Source: Arthrobacter russicus (GTDB lineage: Bacteria > Actinomycetota > Actinomycetes > Actinomycetales > Micrococcaceae). From it: a stretch of DNA of 64,000 nucleotides. The notes below the pieces were generated by a model. That model was not told where the DNA came from. It did no database searches and worked only from the letters and a program-made list of their open reading frames with translations. Location of the stretch: the NCBI RefSeq assembly GCF_031454135.1, contig NZ_JAVDQF010000001.1:2480001-2544000 (forward strand), given 5' to 3'. The first letter of the stretch is position 1. Each line of letters opens with the position of its first letter. The position numbers were made by a program, and so were the translations under genes. Below, one piece after another: positions 1 through 7,846 of the stretch.

Positions 1-1111
1 GCCAGTAGTAATCGACCCGGCGGCGATCGTCGTCGTCGCCGGCGAATCCTTGGATCCAACCGAGGAAGGGGTCTGAGGAGGCCTGCAGGATCTTCTGGTT
101 GGCGACCACCCGGTGGCCCTCCGAGCCGCCCCGGTGCGGATCCACTCCGGGCGGCAGTCCGTTGGGCATTCCGCCGTAAACCTGCAGCACCGAGGGCGGG
201 GCCTCCTTGGCCTGCAGGAACAACGGTTCGCCCGCGGGCCCTTCGAGCAGCATCACATAGCAGCGGGTGCCCACCGAGCCGACGCCGACCACCCGCAGCA
301 CGTAGTCCACCAGAGTGAATTGCTGCAGGAGCACCGCGATGTCCGAGCGCACCGTGCTGCTGTACTCCTGGAACAGCCGGGCGAATTCGTGCGGCTCGGC
401 ATGCGGCACATGGCGCATGATCGGCGGTTGGTCGACGATTCGGGAGACGCCGTCCTCATGCCGGGCAACGATTTTGCCGAGTACCTGTTCCGACGTGCGT
501 CCACGGGCTTTTTGGCTGGCCTTGCGCAACAGCTTCTGTTCGTCGGAGTTGAGCTGGTCCTGGACCCCGTCGGTGTTGACTTGGAAGTAATAGCGTTCCA
601 GGGCGGTCAAAGCCATCAGCCGCAGCAGTGTCTGCCGATAGCCGGCTACCGCGGACCGGGTGGCGCTGGTGGCCTGCTGCTCGCTCATCGAGTTGTCCCG
701 GGCGCCGACCATGACGCTCGCAGCGAGTCGTTTCAGGTCCCATTCCCAAGGCGCCAAACCGGCTTCGTCGAAGTCATTGAGGTCGAAAATCAACTGCCGC
801 TCGGCCGATGCGAAAAGCCCGAAATTGGAAATGTGCGCATCGCCGCAGGAAGGCAGCAATACTCCAGTGTGCTGGTTCTGCGCCAAATCCGCGGCCATCA
901 CCGAGGCGGTGCCCCGGTAGTAGGCGAACGGCGACTGCAGCATCCGGCCGATCCGCACTGGCACCAGCTCGGGCAGCCGGCTGCGGTTCTGGTCCTGCAG
1001 GATGCTCACCGGGTCCCGGTCCAAGGCGGCGAAATCAGCCTGCGCCGCACGTGGCAGGCTGCCGCGTAGTTTCTTTCCTTGTCCAGTCAGCTCCGCAATG
1101 CTCGGCGACAT
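1..1111 (-). CDS. DUF2252 family protein, C-terminus cut by window edge
   Basis: The minus-strand frame opens with ATG at 1111 behind a GGGGG ribosome site and stays open to base 1, giving about 370 residues of a family that is usually 430-470 long. The protein shows family-typical blocks: RMLQSPFAYYRG near residue 47, then CGDAHISNFGLF, then LNDFDEAGLAPWEWDLKRLA. The GDAH-N and DFD patterns recall the catalytic and metal-binding loops of kinase-like (aminoglycoside phosphotransferase-type) folds. That resemblance is my inference; the family has no established reaction. It is co-directional with the DJ-1-like gene upstream but separated by about 40 bp. Confidence 0.85.
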   Translation of the reverse strand, partial: MSPSIAELTGQGKKLRGSLPRAAQADFAALDRDPVSILQDQNRSRLPELVPVRIGRMLQSPFAYYRGTASVMAADLAQNQHTGVLLPSCGDAHISNFGLFASAERQLIFDLNDFDEAGLAPWEWDLKRLAASVMVGARDNSMSEQQATSATRSAVAGYRQTLLRLMALTALERYYFQVNTDGVQDQLNSDEQKLLRKASQKARGRTSEQVLGKIVARHEDGVSRIVDQPPIMRHVPHAEPHEFARLFQEYSSTVRSDIAVLLQQFTLVDYVLRVVGVGSVGTRCYVMLLEGPAGEPLFLQAKEAPPSVLQVYGGMPNGLPPGVDPHRGGSEGHRVVANQKILQASSDPFLGWIQGFAGDDDDRRRVDYYW

Positions 1112-1152
1112 GAATTCCCCCAATATTGTGTTGTGCTTTTGGTCCGCCAAGT

Positions 1153-1758
1153 CTAGGCCGCAGTGCCCCTGGTCCACACTTCATCCCAGGGCCGGTAGCC
1201 GATGGCCACTGAAGTCCGGGCTGCGATCTCGGCCCCGGCGAACCGGTCGGTGATCCACAACGCCAGGTCCAGACTCGAGGTGAGTCCGGCTGCGGTAATT
1301 CGGTCCCCGTCGTCGGCCACTTTCTGCGGGACCACAAAACTTCCGGCCGCCCGCAACTCCTCCAGGACGCCTTGGCTCGCGGTGGCCGCCCGGCCGTGCA
1401 GCATGCCCGCGGCCGCCAGCACCATCGCGCCGGTGCTCACCGATCCGGCCCACTGCAGGCCGGGTGCGATTTCGGCGAGTTTCCGGGGCAGGAATCCATC
1501 CTGCACCTGGGCCCAGGTGCCGTGGGCGGGTTTGGCCACCCAGCCGCCGCCGGGGATGATCACCGCGTCCGGCTTGCCGAGCACGTTTTCCACGAAGATC
1601 TGGGTCTTCCAGGCGGATTGAACCAGGCCCGGGCTGCGCACACCGACCAACTCGACGTCGAAGGGGGCGCCCTCCCTGGCTGCGATGTTCAAAACCTCGG
1701 CCGGGGCCAGCGCGTCCAGATCGTCGAATCCGTCGAAAATCACGATTTCAATGCGCAT
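1153..1758 (-). CDS. DJ-1/PfpI-like protein, probably catalytically dead
   Basis: This 201-residue single-domain protein has the class I glutamine-amidotransferase-like fold of the DJ-1/PfpI family: IVIFDGFDDLDALAP at the N-terminus, VIIPGGGW near residue 66 and a nucleophile-elbow segment GSVSTGAMVLAAAGML near residue 105. In relatives such as isonitrile hydratases and GlxA-type regulators the elbow reads SVCTG. Here residue 108 is Ser instead of Cys, and the following ATTHW-type His motif is replaced by ATASQ. Both positions associated with catalysis therefore appear lost, so a binding or regulatory role is more likely than hydrolysis. No DNA-binding domain is fused. It stands alone between DUF2252 and the AHSA1 gene. 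Confidence 0.85.
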   Translation of the reverse strand: MRIEIVIFDGFDDLDALAPAEVLNIAAREGAPFDVELVGVRSPGLVQSAWKTQIFVENVLGKPDAVIIPGGGWVAKPAHGTWAQVQDGFLPRKLAEIAPGLQWAGSVSTGAMVLAAAGMLHGRAATASQGVLEELRAAGSFVVPQKVADDGDRITAAGLTSSLDLALWITDRFAGAEIAARTSVAIGYRPWDEVWTRGTAA

Positions 1759-1780
1759 GCATCTATCGTCCCTGGTGGGC

Positions 1781-1865
1781 GGAGCCGGGCGGAAGGAAAG
1801 TTACCGGAGAGTAATCGGTCTTTGCGAAATCTTTACATTCCCGGATTTCCGTGCCGCCCGGCTCC
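1781..1865. repeat. Imperfect palindromic intergenic element with 12-bp arms
   Basis: The arms GGAGCCGGGCGG (1781-1792) and its exact complement (1854-1865) enclose about 61 bp in the gap between two minus-strand genes. The right arm lies just beyond the stop codon of the AHSA1 gene, so it could act as a terminator, but there is no T-run. Size and position resemble the other palindromic elements of this window, but no second copy is seen. Confidence 0.45.
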
Positions 1866-1874
1866 GGCCGCGGT

Positions 1875-2369
1875 TCAGGCGTTTTCCAGCTCGGCCAACA
1901 GGCCTTCCAGCTGGTTGAGCGTCATGGTCATGCCTTCGATCATGCCCATCGCGACGATCTGATCGCGCTCTTCATTGCTGGTGAAAGCGACCTCGTTGCG
2001 GAAGGTGGTCACGCCGTCCTGCTCGGTCAGCGTAATGGTCATGCTGCCCTGGGGCAGATCTTCATTGACATTCCCCTCCGCATCGCAGAAGGCGTCGGTC
2101 CAGACGATCTTCTCCGGCGCCACGATCTCGACGTAGCTGGCCTTCGACCAGAACTCTTCGCCGCTTTCGTCGCTGCGCATGCTGTACAGCCACTGTCCGC
2201 CCGGACGGAAGTCCATGGTCGAGTTGTTGACCGGGAAGCCTTCCGGCCCCCACCACTGCTGGATGAGGTCGGATTCCGAGAGGGTGCGGAAAACCAGTTC
2301 CCGCGGAGCGTTGAAATCGCAGCTGAGGATGATGCCGTGCTCAATGATTTCCTTGCGTACTTCAGTCAT
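1875..2369 (-). CDS. SRPBCC/AHSA1-type protein
   Basis: This is a 164-residue START-like hydrophobic-pocket protein of the AHSA1 (activator of Hsp90 ATPase homologue) family. Recognisable blocks are FNAPRELVFRTLSESDLIQQWWGP, which is the classic A-P-x-x-V-F-x-x-x-T / WWGP opening, and PGGQWLYSM. The start at 2369 (MTEVRKEI) is chosen because it overlaps the 3' end of the upstream arsR gene by 8 bp, as usual for this two-gene unit; a longer reading to 2456 would run back into arsR. ArsR-AHSA1 pairs are widespread in actinobacteria. The protein probably binds a small hydrophobic ligand, but the substrate is unknown. Confidence 0.9.
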   Translation of the reverse strand: MTEVRKEIIEHGIILSCDFNAPRELVFRTLSESDLIQQWWGPEGFPVNNSTMDFRPGGQWLYSMRSDESGEEFWSKASYVEIVAPEKIVWTDAFCDAEGNVNEDLPQGSMTITLTEQDGVTTFRNEVAFTSNEERDQIVAMGMIEGMTMTLNQLEGLLAELENA

Positions 2370-2754
2370 TTTCCGGTTCCTTTTCAGGTGTAGTTGCTTG
2401 GAGTTTTTCGAGGAGGGTGTCAAGGCGCTGGAGGCTGCCTTCCCAGAGATTGGCATAGTGTTCGGTCCAGTCTTTGAGGTGCACGAAGCCGGTCGGTTCG
2501 AGGCTGCAGGTGCGCCATTGTTGCTTCACCGTGCGTTTGATCAACCCGGCTTTTTCCAGGATTGTCAGGTGTTTCGAGATGGCGGGCGTGCCCAACTCGA
2601 ACGGAGCCGCCAGTTCATTGACCGTGGCATCGCCTTGATGCAGCAAATCGATGAGGTGTCTGCGGACAGGGTGCGCCAAGGCGGAGAAAATCGCGTCGAG
2701 CCGGGCTTCTTGCGCCGGTTCGGCCTCGTATTTTCCAATCTTGGAACTTTCCAT
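2362..2754 (-). CDS. ArsR-family winged-helix repressor
   Basis: This 130-residue transcriptional regulator carries a canonical ArsR winged helix. ARLDAIFSALAHPVRRHLIDLL near residue 17 leads into the recognition region (VNELAAPFELGTPAISKHL) and the wing (AGLIKRTVKQQWRTCSLEP). No cysteine-rich metal box is visible, so it is probably not a metal sensor. It resembles the regulators that accompany AHSA1 proteins. It overlaps the AHSA1 gene by 8 bp and is very likely co-transcribed. A 16-bp perfect palindrome covers its own start codon, which suggests autorepression. No Shine-Dalgarno sequence precedes the ATG, and the promoter geometry points to a leaderless message. Confidence 0.93.
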   Translation of the reverse strand: MESSKIGKYEAEPAQEARLDAIFSALAHPVRRHLIDLLHQGDATVNELAAPFELGTPAISKHLTILEKAGLIKRTVKQQWRTCSLEPTGFVHLKDWTEHYANLWEGSLQRLDTLLEKLQATTPEKEPEND

Positions 2755-2790
2755 ATATGGAAACTAAACCTCGAGTGGATTCCACGTCAA
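2748..2790 (-). promoter_or_regulatory. Leaderless arsR promoter with palindromic operator
   Basis: On the minus strand TTGACG (2785-2790) is followed by an 18-bp spacer and TAGTTT (2761-2766), with the ATG ending at 2754. The expected transcription start therefore falls essentially on the start codon. TTTCCATATATGGAAA (2748-2763) is a perfect 16-bp palindrome that overlaps both the -10 box and the start codon, a natural site for ArsR autorepression. A second short inverted repeat, GTGGA-T-TCCAC, lies at 2775-2785 between the -10 and -35 boxes. Confidence 0.65.
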
Positions 2791-2848
2791 CCCCTTTCGC
2801 CGAATTCGCCGAATTCGAACCGCCCTCACCTCGCTTCGCCCGCCCCGC

Positions 2849-2916
2849 GCCCGTCCAATTCGGGTTTTCGGTGGGCAGGGACGGCTGAGCCCGGTGAAGG
2901 GTGCGATTGGACGGGC
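2849..2916. repeat. Palindromic repeat family R3, copy 1
   Basis: A 68-bp element is bounded by GCCCGTCCAAT and its inverse ATTGGACGGGC. It lies between the divergent arsR and tetR genes. The second copy at 17326-17395 has the same terminal arms, nearly the same length and several shared internal words (GGGTTT, a GGG-A-GG block, CCGGTGA just before the right arm). It is non-coding and its function is unknown. Confidence 0.55.
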
Positions 2917-2994
2917 CTGGTGGCCACTATTCTCAAAGGTGGGGTGTCAACAGTGGGGCTGCCGAGGCCGCCCCGGTCGGAGAAAGGGTAGCGG

Positions 2995-3657
2995 GTGGAA
3001 AGCCAGGGGCGCAGATATGCCGGTGAGCCCGATTCGACGCGTGCGGCGGGGCGCCGGCTGCGGCTGCTCGAATCCGGCCTCGAGCTGTTCGGCACCCGCG
3101 GCTACCGGGCGACGACGGTGCGGGAATTGTGTTCTGCGGCGCGGGTTTCGCACCGCACGTTCTACCAGGAGTTCGCCAGCACCGAAGACTTGCTGCTGGC
3201 CGTCTATGCATCGTGTTTGGACCGGCTGGTCGAGGTCGTGGTTGCGGCGATTCCGCTCGATGCGCCAGATCTGACCGGCACCTTCTGCAGTGGTGTGGAT
3301 GCCTTCCTCTCTGAGATCCGGGCGGACCCCCGCCTGGCCCGAGTGGTCTGGTTCGAAGTGCTCGGGGTCAGCGAGCGGGTGGAAGCGGCCTATCTGGGCC
3401 GGATGGAGGAATTCACGGCGTTCTTCGGCGGGCTCCTGGATGCTTGGGGGCTTACCTTCCAGGTGGCTCCGGTGACGCGTACCGTGATCCTCCGCATGCT
3501 CACCGGCGGAATCAGCCATGTCTCGATGGTCTGGGTGAAGCAGGGTTTCGAGGAGCCGCAAGCGCAGATCGCCGAGGCTATCGTGCGGTTGTTGCAGGCC
3601 TGCGCCGCAATGTTGGTGCAGCTGGACGAGACGCTACCGGAGCGCCCGAGCGAATAA
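2995..3657 (+). CDS. TetR/AcrR-family repressor
   Basis: This 220-residue protein has an N-terminal TetR helix-turn-helix (GLELFGTRGYRATTVREL, then ARVSHRTFYQEFASTEDLLLAVY, residues about 28-72) and an all-helical ligand domain. The start is GTG at 2995, preceded by AGAAAGGG. It lies directly upstream of the monooxygenase operon on the same strand, separated by a hairpin. It is therefore the obvious candidate regulator of that operon, sensing a substrate or product of the oxidoreductases. That link rests on position only. No operator can be assigned with confidence, although the hairpin arms at 3662-3690 could double as one. Confidence 0.9.
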   Translation: MESQGRRYAGEPDSTRAAGRRLRLLESGLELFGTRGYRATTVRELCSAARVSHRTFYQEFASTEDLLLAVYASCLDRLVEVVVAAIPLDAPDLTGTFCSGVDAFLSEIRADPRLARVVWFEVLGVSERVEAAYLGRMEEFTAFFGGLLDAWGLTFQVAPVTRTVILRMLTGGISHVSMVWVKQGFEEPQAQIAEAIVRLLQACAAMLVQLDETLPERPSE

Positions 3658-3661
3658 TCCG

Positions 3662-3690
3662 AAAAAGTGTGACCCCGGGCACACTTTTTT
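3662..3690 (+). terminator. Hairpin between tetR and the monooxygenase operon
   Basis: AAAAAGTGTG and CACACTTTTTT enclose an 8-nt GC-rich loop four bases after the tetR stop codon. The A-run, stem and T-run are typical of a bidirectional intrinsic terminator. The stem sits 41 bp before the next start codon, so it could also be an operator. Confidence 0.6.
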
Positions 3691-3730
3691 GATAATCTGG
3701 TCACAATCGTTACCACTTTGGGGAGGCTCG

Positions 3731-5257
3731 ATGTCCGAACAGATCCGGCAGGCCGCCGTCGTCATCATCGGGACCGGTTTTGGGGCGATGGCCGCGGCGG
3801 CGAACCTCCGACGGCGTGGCATTGACGATTTCCTGCTCCTGGAGCGACGCAGTTTCATGGGCGGGACGTGGCAGCAGAACAGCTATCCCGGCGCTGCGGT
3901 CGATGTGCAATCTCCGCTGTATTCGCTTTCTTTCGAGCCGTACCCCTGGTCCCGGATGTTCGCCGGGCAACCGGAACTCGCCGGCTACACCGAACGCGTC
4001 ATCGCCCGGCACGGCTTGGCCGAACGCACGGTGCTCGGCGCCGAGGTGACCGGGCTGGAATGGGACGGGCCGGCGGGCGAATGGTTGATCAAGACCCGGC
4101 AGAGCGGGGAATTCCGCGGCCAATTCGTGATCAACGCCACCGGCCCGCTGAGCACTCCCGTGGTGCCCGATTTCCCGGGGAAGGACAGCTTTGCCGGCCC
4201 GGCCTTCCACACCAATGACTGGGACCATTCGGTCCCGCTGGCAGGAGCCCGGATCGCGGTGGTCGGTTCCGGAGCGAGCGCGGCGCAGGTGATCCCGGCG
4301 ATCCAGCCGGAAGTCGCCGAACTGCACGTCTTCCAACGCAGCCCGCACTGGGTGATGCCCCGGCCGGATCGGGAATTCAGTCCGTTCCAGCGCCGGCTGG
4401 TCAATGCTCCGGTGCTCCGCCGAGTGGTCCGGGCCGCCATCTACGCGGGGTTGGAAACCCGGATCATCGGGTTCAAGTACTCCGAACGGATGCTCAATCT
4501 GGTGGCCAGGCGCCGGGCATTGAAACTCATCAGCTCGCAGGTGGCCGACCCGGAGCTGCGGCGCAAAGTGACGCCCGGGTACACCATCGGCTGCAAACGG
4601 ATCATCCTTTCGAATGCCTACTATCCGGCGTTGGCAGCCGGCAACACCACATTGCACGACGCCGCGGATGGGATCGATCGGATTGACCGGGAAGGAATCT
4701 GGACCGTTTCCGGCCGGCACATCCCAGTGGACGCGATCGTCTGGTCTACCGGCTACGATGCGACGGACGGTCTCATCCCGTACCCGGTGACCGGGCGCGC
4801 CGGGTGCGGTCTGGCCGCCTTCTGGGCCGATTTCCCGCGCGCCTACCTGGGCACCACGGTGCCGGGGTTCCCCAACCTGTTCCTGGTCACCGGGCCGAAC
4901 ACCGGAATCGGCCACACCAGTGCGATTTTCGTGATCGAGGCCCAAATGGAATACATCATGCGCTGCATCGGCGAGGTCCGTGCCCGGGGCGCGACGGCGA
5001 TCGAAGTCAGCGAAGCGGCCGAGGCCAAGTACACCCGACGGATCCACGCGGAGATGGAGCAGACCGTTTGGAAACGCGGCGGCTGCAATTCCTGGTACCA
5101 GTCCCGGGACGGGCATGTCACCGCGATGTTCCCCGGCTTCACCTTCACCTACCGGCGCTGGGCGAAACGGTTGCAACGGTCCGACCACCTGCTGACCTGG
5201 CGCGGCGGATCGGACCAGGCACCGGGCGCGGTTCCCGAGGCGGAGGTCGCGGCGTGA
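3731..5257 (+). CDS. Flavin monooxygenase, Baeyer-Villiger type
   Basis: This 508-residue FAD/NADPH-dependent monooxygenase would insert one oxygen atom from O2 into a carbonyl or a heteroatom-containing substrate. It shows the FAD-binding GTGFGA (residues 14-19), the Baeyer-Villiger fingerprint FAGPAFHTNDWD (154-165, matching FxGxxxHxxxW[P/D]) and the NADPH-binding VVGSGASA (177-184). The start is ATG 3731 behind GGGGAGG; an upstream in-frame TTG inside the terminator is rejected. The last four bases overlap the next gene. Families of this kind act on ketones, steroids or long-chain compounds. The order FMO, SDR, hydrolase is reminiscent of the mycobacterial mymA locus, but the substrate cannot be read from the sequence. 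Confidence 0.93.
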   Translation: MSEQIRQAAVVIIGTGFGAMAAAANLRRRGIDDFLLLERRSFMGGTWQQNSYPGAAVDVQSPLYSLSFEPYPWSRMFAGQPELAGYTERVIARHGLAERTVLGAEVTGLEWDGPAGEWLIKTRQSGEFRGQFVINATGPLSTPVVPDFPGKDSFAGPAFHTNDWDHSVPLAGARIAVVGSGASAAQVIPAIQPEVAELHVFQRSPHWVMPRPDREFSPFQRRLVNAPVLRRVVRAAIYAGLETRIIGFKYSERMLNLVARRRALKLISSQVADPELRRKVTPGYTIGCKRIILSNAYYPALAAGNTTLHDAADGIDRIDREGIWTVSGRHIPVDAIVWSTGYDATDGLIPYPVTGRAGCGLAAFWADFPRAYLGTTVPGFPNLFLVTGPNTGIGHTSAIFVIEAQMEYIMRCIGEVRARGATAIEVSEAAEAKYTRRIHAEMEQTVWKRGGCNSWYQSRDGHVTAMFPGFTFTYRRWAKRLQRSDHLLTWRGGSDQAPGAVPEAEVAA

Positions 5258-6096
5258 AATCGTTGAACGGGAAAGTCGTGGTGGTCACCGGGGCCGGATC
5301 CGGTATGGGCAGGGCTTACGCGCTGGAAGCGGTGCGGCGCGGTGCCCGGGTGGCGCTGAACGACGTCGACCCGGGGGATCTGGCCGAGACCGTACGTCTT
5401 TGCGCGCCGGCCCAGGTTCTAGCCCGGGTTTTCGATGTTTCTTCGATCGCCGATTTCACGGCATTCGCCGAAGCAGTCGCCGCGGAACTCGGCCCGGCGG
5501 ATGTGGTCATCAACAACGCCGGCGTCGAAGGCGAAGGGCAACCCTTTTGGGCCACCTCGGAGGAATCGTTCGAGCGGGTGATGGGCATCGATTTCTGGGG
5601 TGTGGTGAACGGCACCCGCGCATTCTTGCCGCAATTGCTCGACGGCGACCCGGGATATCTGGTGAATGTCTCTAGTTTGTTCGGTCTGATCGGGCCGCCG
5701 AACCACAGCGATTACAGCTCAGCCAAGTTCGCGGTGCGCGGTTTCAGCGAGTGCCTTGCCGCCGAGCTGATGGATACGCCGGTCCGGGTGTACACCTTGC
5801 ACCCCGGTGGCGTCGACACCAACATCACGCGGAGCCAAGCCACCCAGGCCTTCCGCGGCAAGTACCTGAAAACCTCTCCCGAGGATGTGGTTCGACTAGT
5901 CTTCAATCGGCTGGGCAGCTCGCGGACCAGGATCGTCTATGGCAACCGGGCCGCCAGCACCTGGTTGGGCGCCCGGCTCTTGCCGCAGCGGCTGATGAAT
6001 CGGCTGGTCTCCGTGGATATGAAGTCGATTCTGGACCGCTCTGCCTACCCGGCTTCGGCCTGGCTTGCCGCACGTCGGCCCGATGGTGAAGCATGA
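5254..6096 (+). CDS. Short-chain dehydrogenase/reductase
   Basis: A classical SDR of 280 residues. Cofactor loop TGAGSGMG is at residues 12-19, NNAG at 87-90, and the catalytic Ser (about 141), Tyr154 and Lys158 are in NVSS and YSSAK. It would interconvert an alcohol and a ketone or aldehyde with NAD(P)H. The GTG start at 5254 overlaps the monooxygenase stop in a GTGA arrangement, so translation is coupled. A much longer reading that begins inside the monooxygenase is a frame artefact. In this operon it probably makes the ketone oxidised by the monooxygenase, or reduces a product of it; that is inference. A hydrophobic C-terminal segment after residue 230 is typical of membrane-associated actinobacterial SDRs. 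Confidence 0.92.
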   Translation: MKSLNGKVVVVTGAGSGMGRAYALEAVRRGARVALNDVDPGDLAETVRLCAPAQVLARVFDVSSIADFTAFAEAVAAELGPADVVINNAGVEGEGQPFWATSEESFERVMGIDFWGVVNGTRAFLPQLLDGDPGYLVNVSSLFGLIGPPNHSDYSSAKFAVRGFSECLAAELMDTPVRVYTLHPGGVDTNITRSQATQAFRGKYLKTSPEDVVRLVFNRLGSSRTRIVYGNRAASTWLGARLLPQRLMNRLVSVDMKSILDRSAYPASAWLAARRPDGEA

Positions 6097-7016
6097 GCGC
6101 GGCCGGTGCGCTGCGCCGAACCTATGAGCGGTTCGGTCAGCTGCTGTACGCCGCCAATTGGCAGGCGGAAGCACGGCTGCGCGGTCTGGCGACCGGAGTG
6201 GTCCCGGTAGAGGGTCTTCCGCTCAGCTATTTCGACGGCGGGGACCGCGAGGCAGAGGCGGTGGTGCTGTTGCACGGTTTCACTGCGGACAAGCGGATTT
6301 GGATCCGTTTCGCCGGGCGACTGCTGAATTCGTACCGAGTATTGATCCCGGACCTTCCGGGCCATGGGCAGACGCCTTTCCGGCCCGGCCTCGGGTATTC
6401 GCCCCGGGACCAGGCGCGCCGGGTCGTGGCGATGCTCGACAAGCTGGGGATTCCGACCGCGCATGTCTACGGCAATTCGATGGGTGGCTTCATCGTCGCC
6501 CATCTGGGTCTGGGGCATGCCGGGCGGATCGCCAGCATCGGGTTGAGCGATGCGGCAGGGGTCGACGGGCGGGAGCCAAGCCGGTTGGACCGGCTGGTGG
6601 CTGCGGGGGACAATCCGTTCCTGCTCGACTCGCCGGCGGATTTCAGCCGCCTGTATCCGATGACCATGCACCGGCCCCCGTTCAATCCGGCTCCGGCCCG
6701 GGCCGGCTTGGCCCGGGACTACATCGACCGGAAGCAGTCCTACGCGGAAATCTTCGCCGATTTCCACGGTTTTGAGCCACTCGGCGAGGCGGATCTCGCC
6801 GGGCTGGCCGTGCCGACGCTGGTGGTCTGGGGAGCCCGCGACCAGTTGGTAGACGTCAGTGCGGCCCATCTGCTGCACCGGCGAATACCGGGGGCAGAAC
6901 TCAATATCTACGAAGACCTCGGCCATATGCCGATGCTCGAAGCACCGGGCCGGGCAGCGGACGATTATCTGGAGTTCCTGAGCAGGAACCGATCGCAGAG
7001 CAGGGGACGAGCATGA
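6093..7016 (+). CDS. Alpha/beta-hydrolase, likely esterase
   Basis: This is a 307-residue alpha/beta-hydrolase. The oxyanion-hole motif LLHGF is at about 59-63, the nucleophile elbow GNSMGG gives Ser129, the acid is Asp250 in WGARDQ, and the catalytic base is His278 in DLGHMPM. The triad is complete. ATGA overlaps couple it to the SDR genes on both sides. A Baeyer-Villiger enzyme makes esters or lactones, and an esterase in the same operon is the expected next step. This supports a ketone, ester, acid plus alcohol route, although the actual compound is unknown. No signal peptide is present, so it is cytoplasmic. Confidence 0.92.
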   Translation: MSAAGALRRTYERFGQLLYAANWQAEARLRGLATGVVPVEGLPLSYFDGGDREAEAVVLLHGFTADKRIWIRFAGRLLNSYRVLIPDLPGHGQTPFRPGLGYSPRDQARRVVAMLDKLGIPTAHVYGNSMGGFIVAHLGLGHAGRIASIGLSDAAGVDGREPSRLDRLVAAGDNPFLLDSPADFSRLYPMTMHRPPFNPAPARAGLARDYIDRKQSYAEIFADFHGFEPLGEADLAGLAVPTLVVWGARDQLVDVSAAHLLHRRIPGAELNIYEDLGHMPMLEAPGRAADDYLEFLSRNRSQSRGRA

Positions 7017-7831
7017 AGAATCTCAAGGGCAAGGTAGCGATCGTCACCGGAGCCGGCGGCACCGGCATCGGCAACGCGCTGGCCAACGAACTCGCCAGCC
7101 GGGGCGCCATCGTCGCGTTCTGCGACATCACCGGGCTGGAGCAGACCGAGGAGCAGCTGGCCGGCAAAAGAGCCGAGTTCTTCGCCGAACGGGTCGACAT
7201 CTCGGACCGGCAAGCTGTGGACCGTTTCGTCGAGGCGGTGTTGGCGCGCTTCGGTGGCTTCGATCTGCTGATCAACAATGCCGGGATTGCGCTGGGCGAC
7301 CGGACCTTTGGCGATCTCACGGCGGCGGACTTCGAACGGATCACCGGGGTGAACTATTGGGGTGTGGTGCACACTACCCAGCTCTGCTATCCGCACTTGC
7401 TGAGCCGTCCGGAGGCTGCGATCGTGAACATCTCCAGCAGCCAAGGCATCCTCGGTTTGCCGTATCTGGTGCCCTACTGCACCACCAAGTTCGCGGTGCG
7501 CGGATTCACCGACAGTTTGCGGGCCGAGCACCGGATCCGTGGCATCCGCCATGTCACCGTGCACACGGTGCACCCCGGCGCGGTGGCCACTGATATCACG
7601 CTGCATGCCGACTACCAGGACGGCTCCAGCCAGCGATTCCATGAGATGCTCCAGCAGGGGACGCAGCCGGCCCGGGCGGCGCGGATCATCCTGGACGGTG
7701 TGCTGCGCAACCGGGCGCGGATTTTCATCAGCGACGGACGAGCGCAGGATTTGCTGGCCAGGCTGCTGCCAACGGCGAATGTCCACGTGGTGCGTGCGGT
7801 GATGCGCTTGAAGGGCATCGCACCGCGCTGA
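7013..7831 (+). CDS. Short-chain dehydrogenase/reductase
   Basis: The second SDR of the operon has 272 residues. The cofactor loop TGAGGTGIG is at 12-20, LINNAG at 86-91, the catalytic Ser is in NISSS (about 142), and Tyr155 and Lys159 are in YCTTK. It is clearly related to the SDR at 5254 (shared architecture and the VHPGAVATDI type segment) but diverged. It may handle the alcohol released by ester cleavage. It begins in an ATGA overlap with the hydrolase. The operon ends here: a palindromic repeat follows 15 bp later and then the heat-shock promoter. Confidence 0.92.
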   Translation: MKNLKGKVAIVTGAGGTGIGNALANELASRGAIVAFCDITGLEQTEEQLAGKRAEFFAERVDISDRQAVDRFVEAVLARFGGFDLLINNAGIALGDRTFGDLTAADFERITGVNYWGVVHTTQLCYPHLLSRPEAAIVNISSSQGILGLPYLVPYCTTKFAVRGFTDSLRAEHRIRGIRHVTVHTVHPGAVATDITLHADYQDGSSQRFHEMLQQGTQPARAARIILDGVLRNRARIFISDGRAQDLLARLLPTANVHVVRAVMRLKGIAPR

Positions 7832-7846
7832 ATTGGATTCGGCCCG

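Noticed and set aside
113-1069. Plus-strand 318-codon open frame
   Set aside because: It is antisense to the DUF2252 gene, whose translation contains clear family blocks; the plus frame has none and is a high-GC artefact.
4804-5253. Upstream extension of the SDR gene
   Set aside because: The extra 150 codons lie inside the monooxygenase in another frame. The GTGA overlap at 5254 is the natural start.
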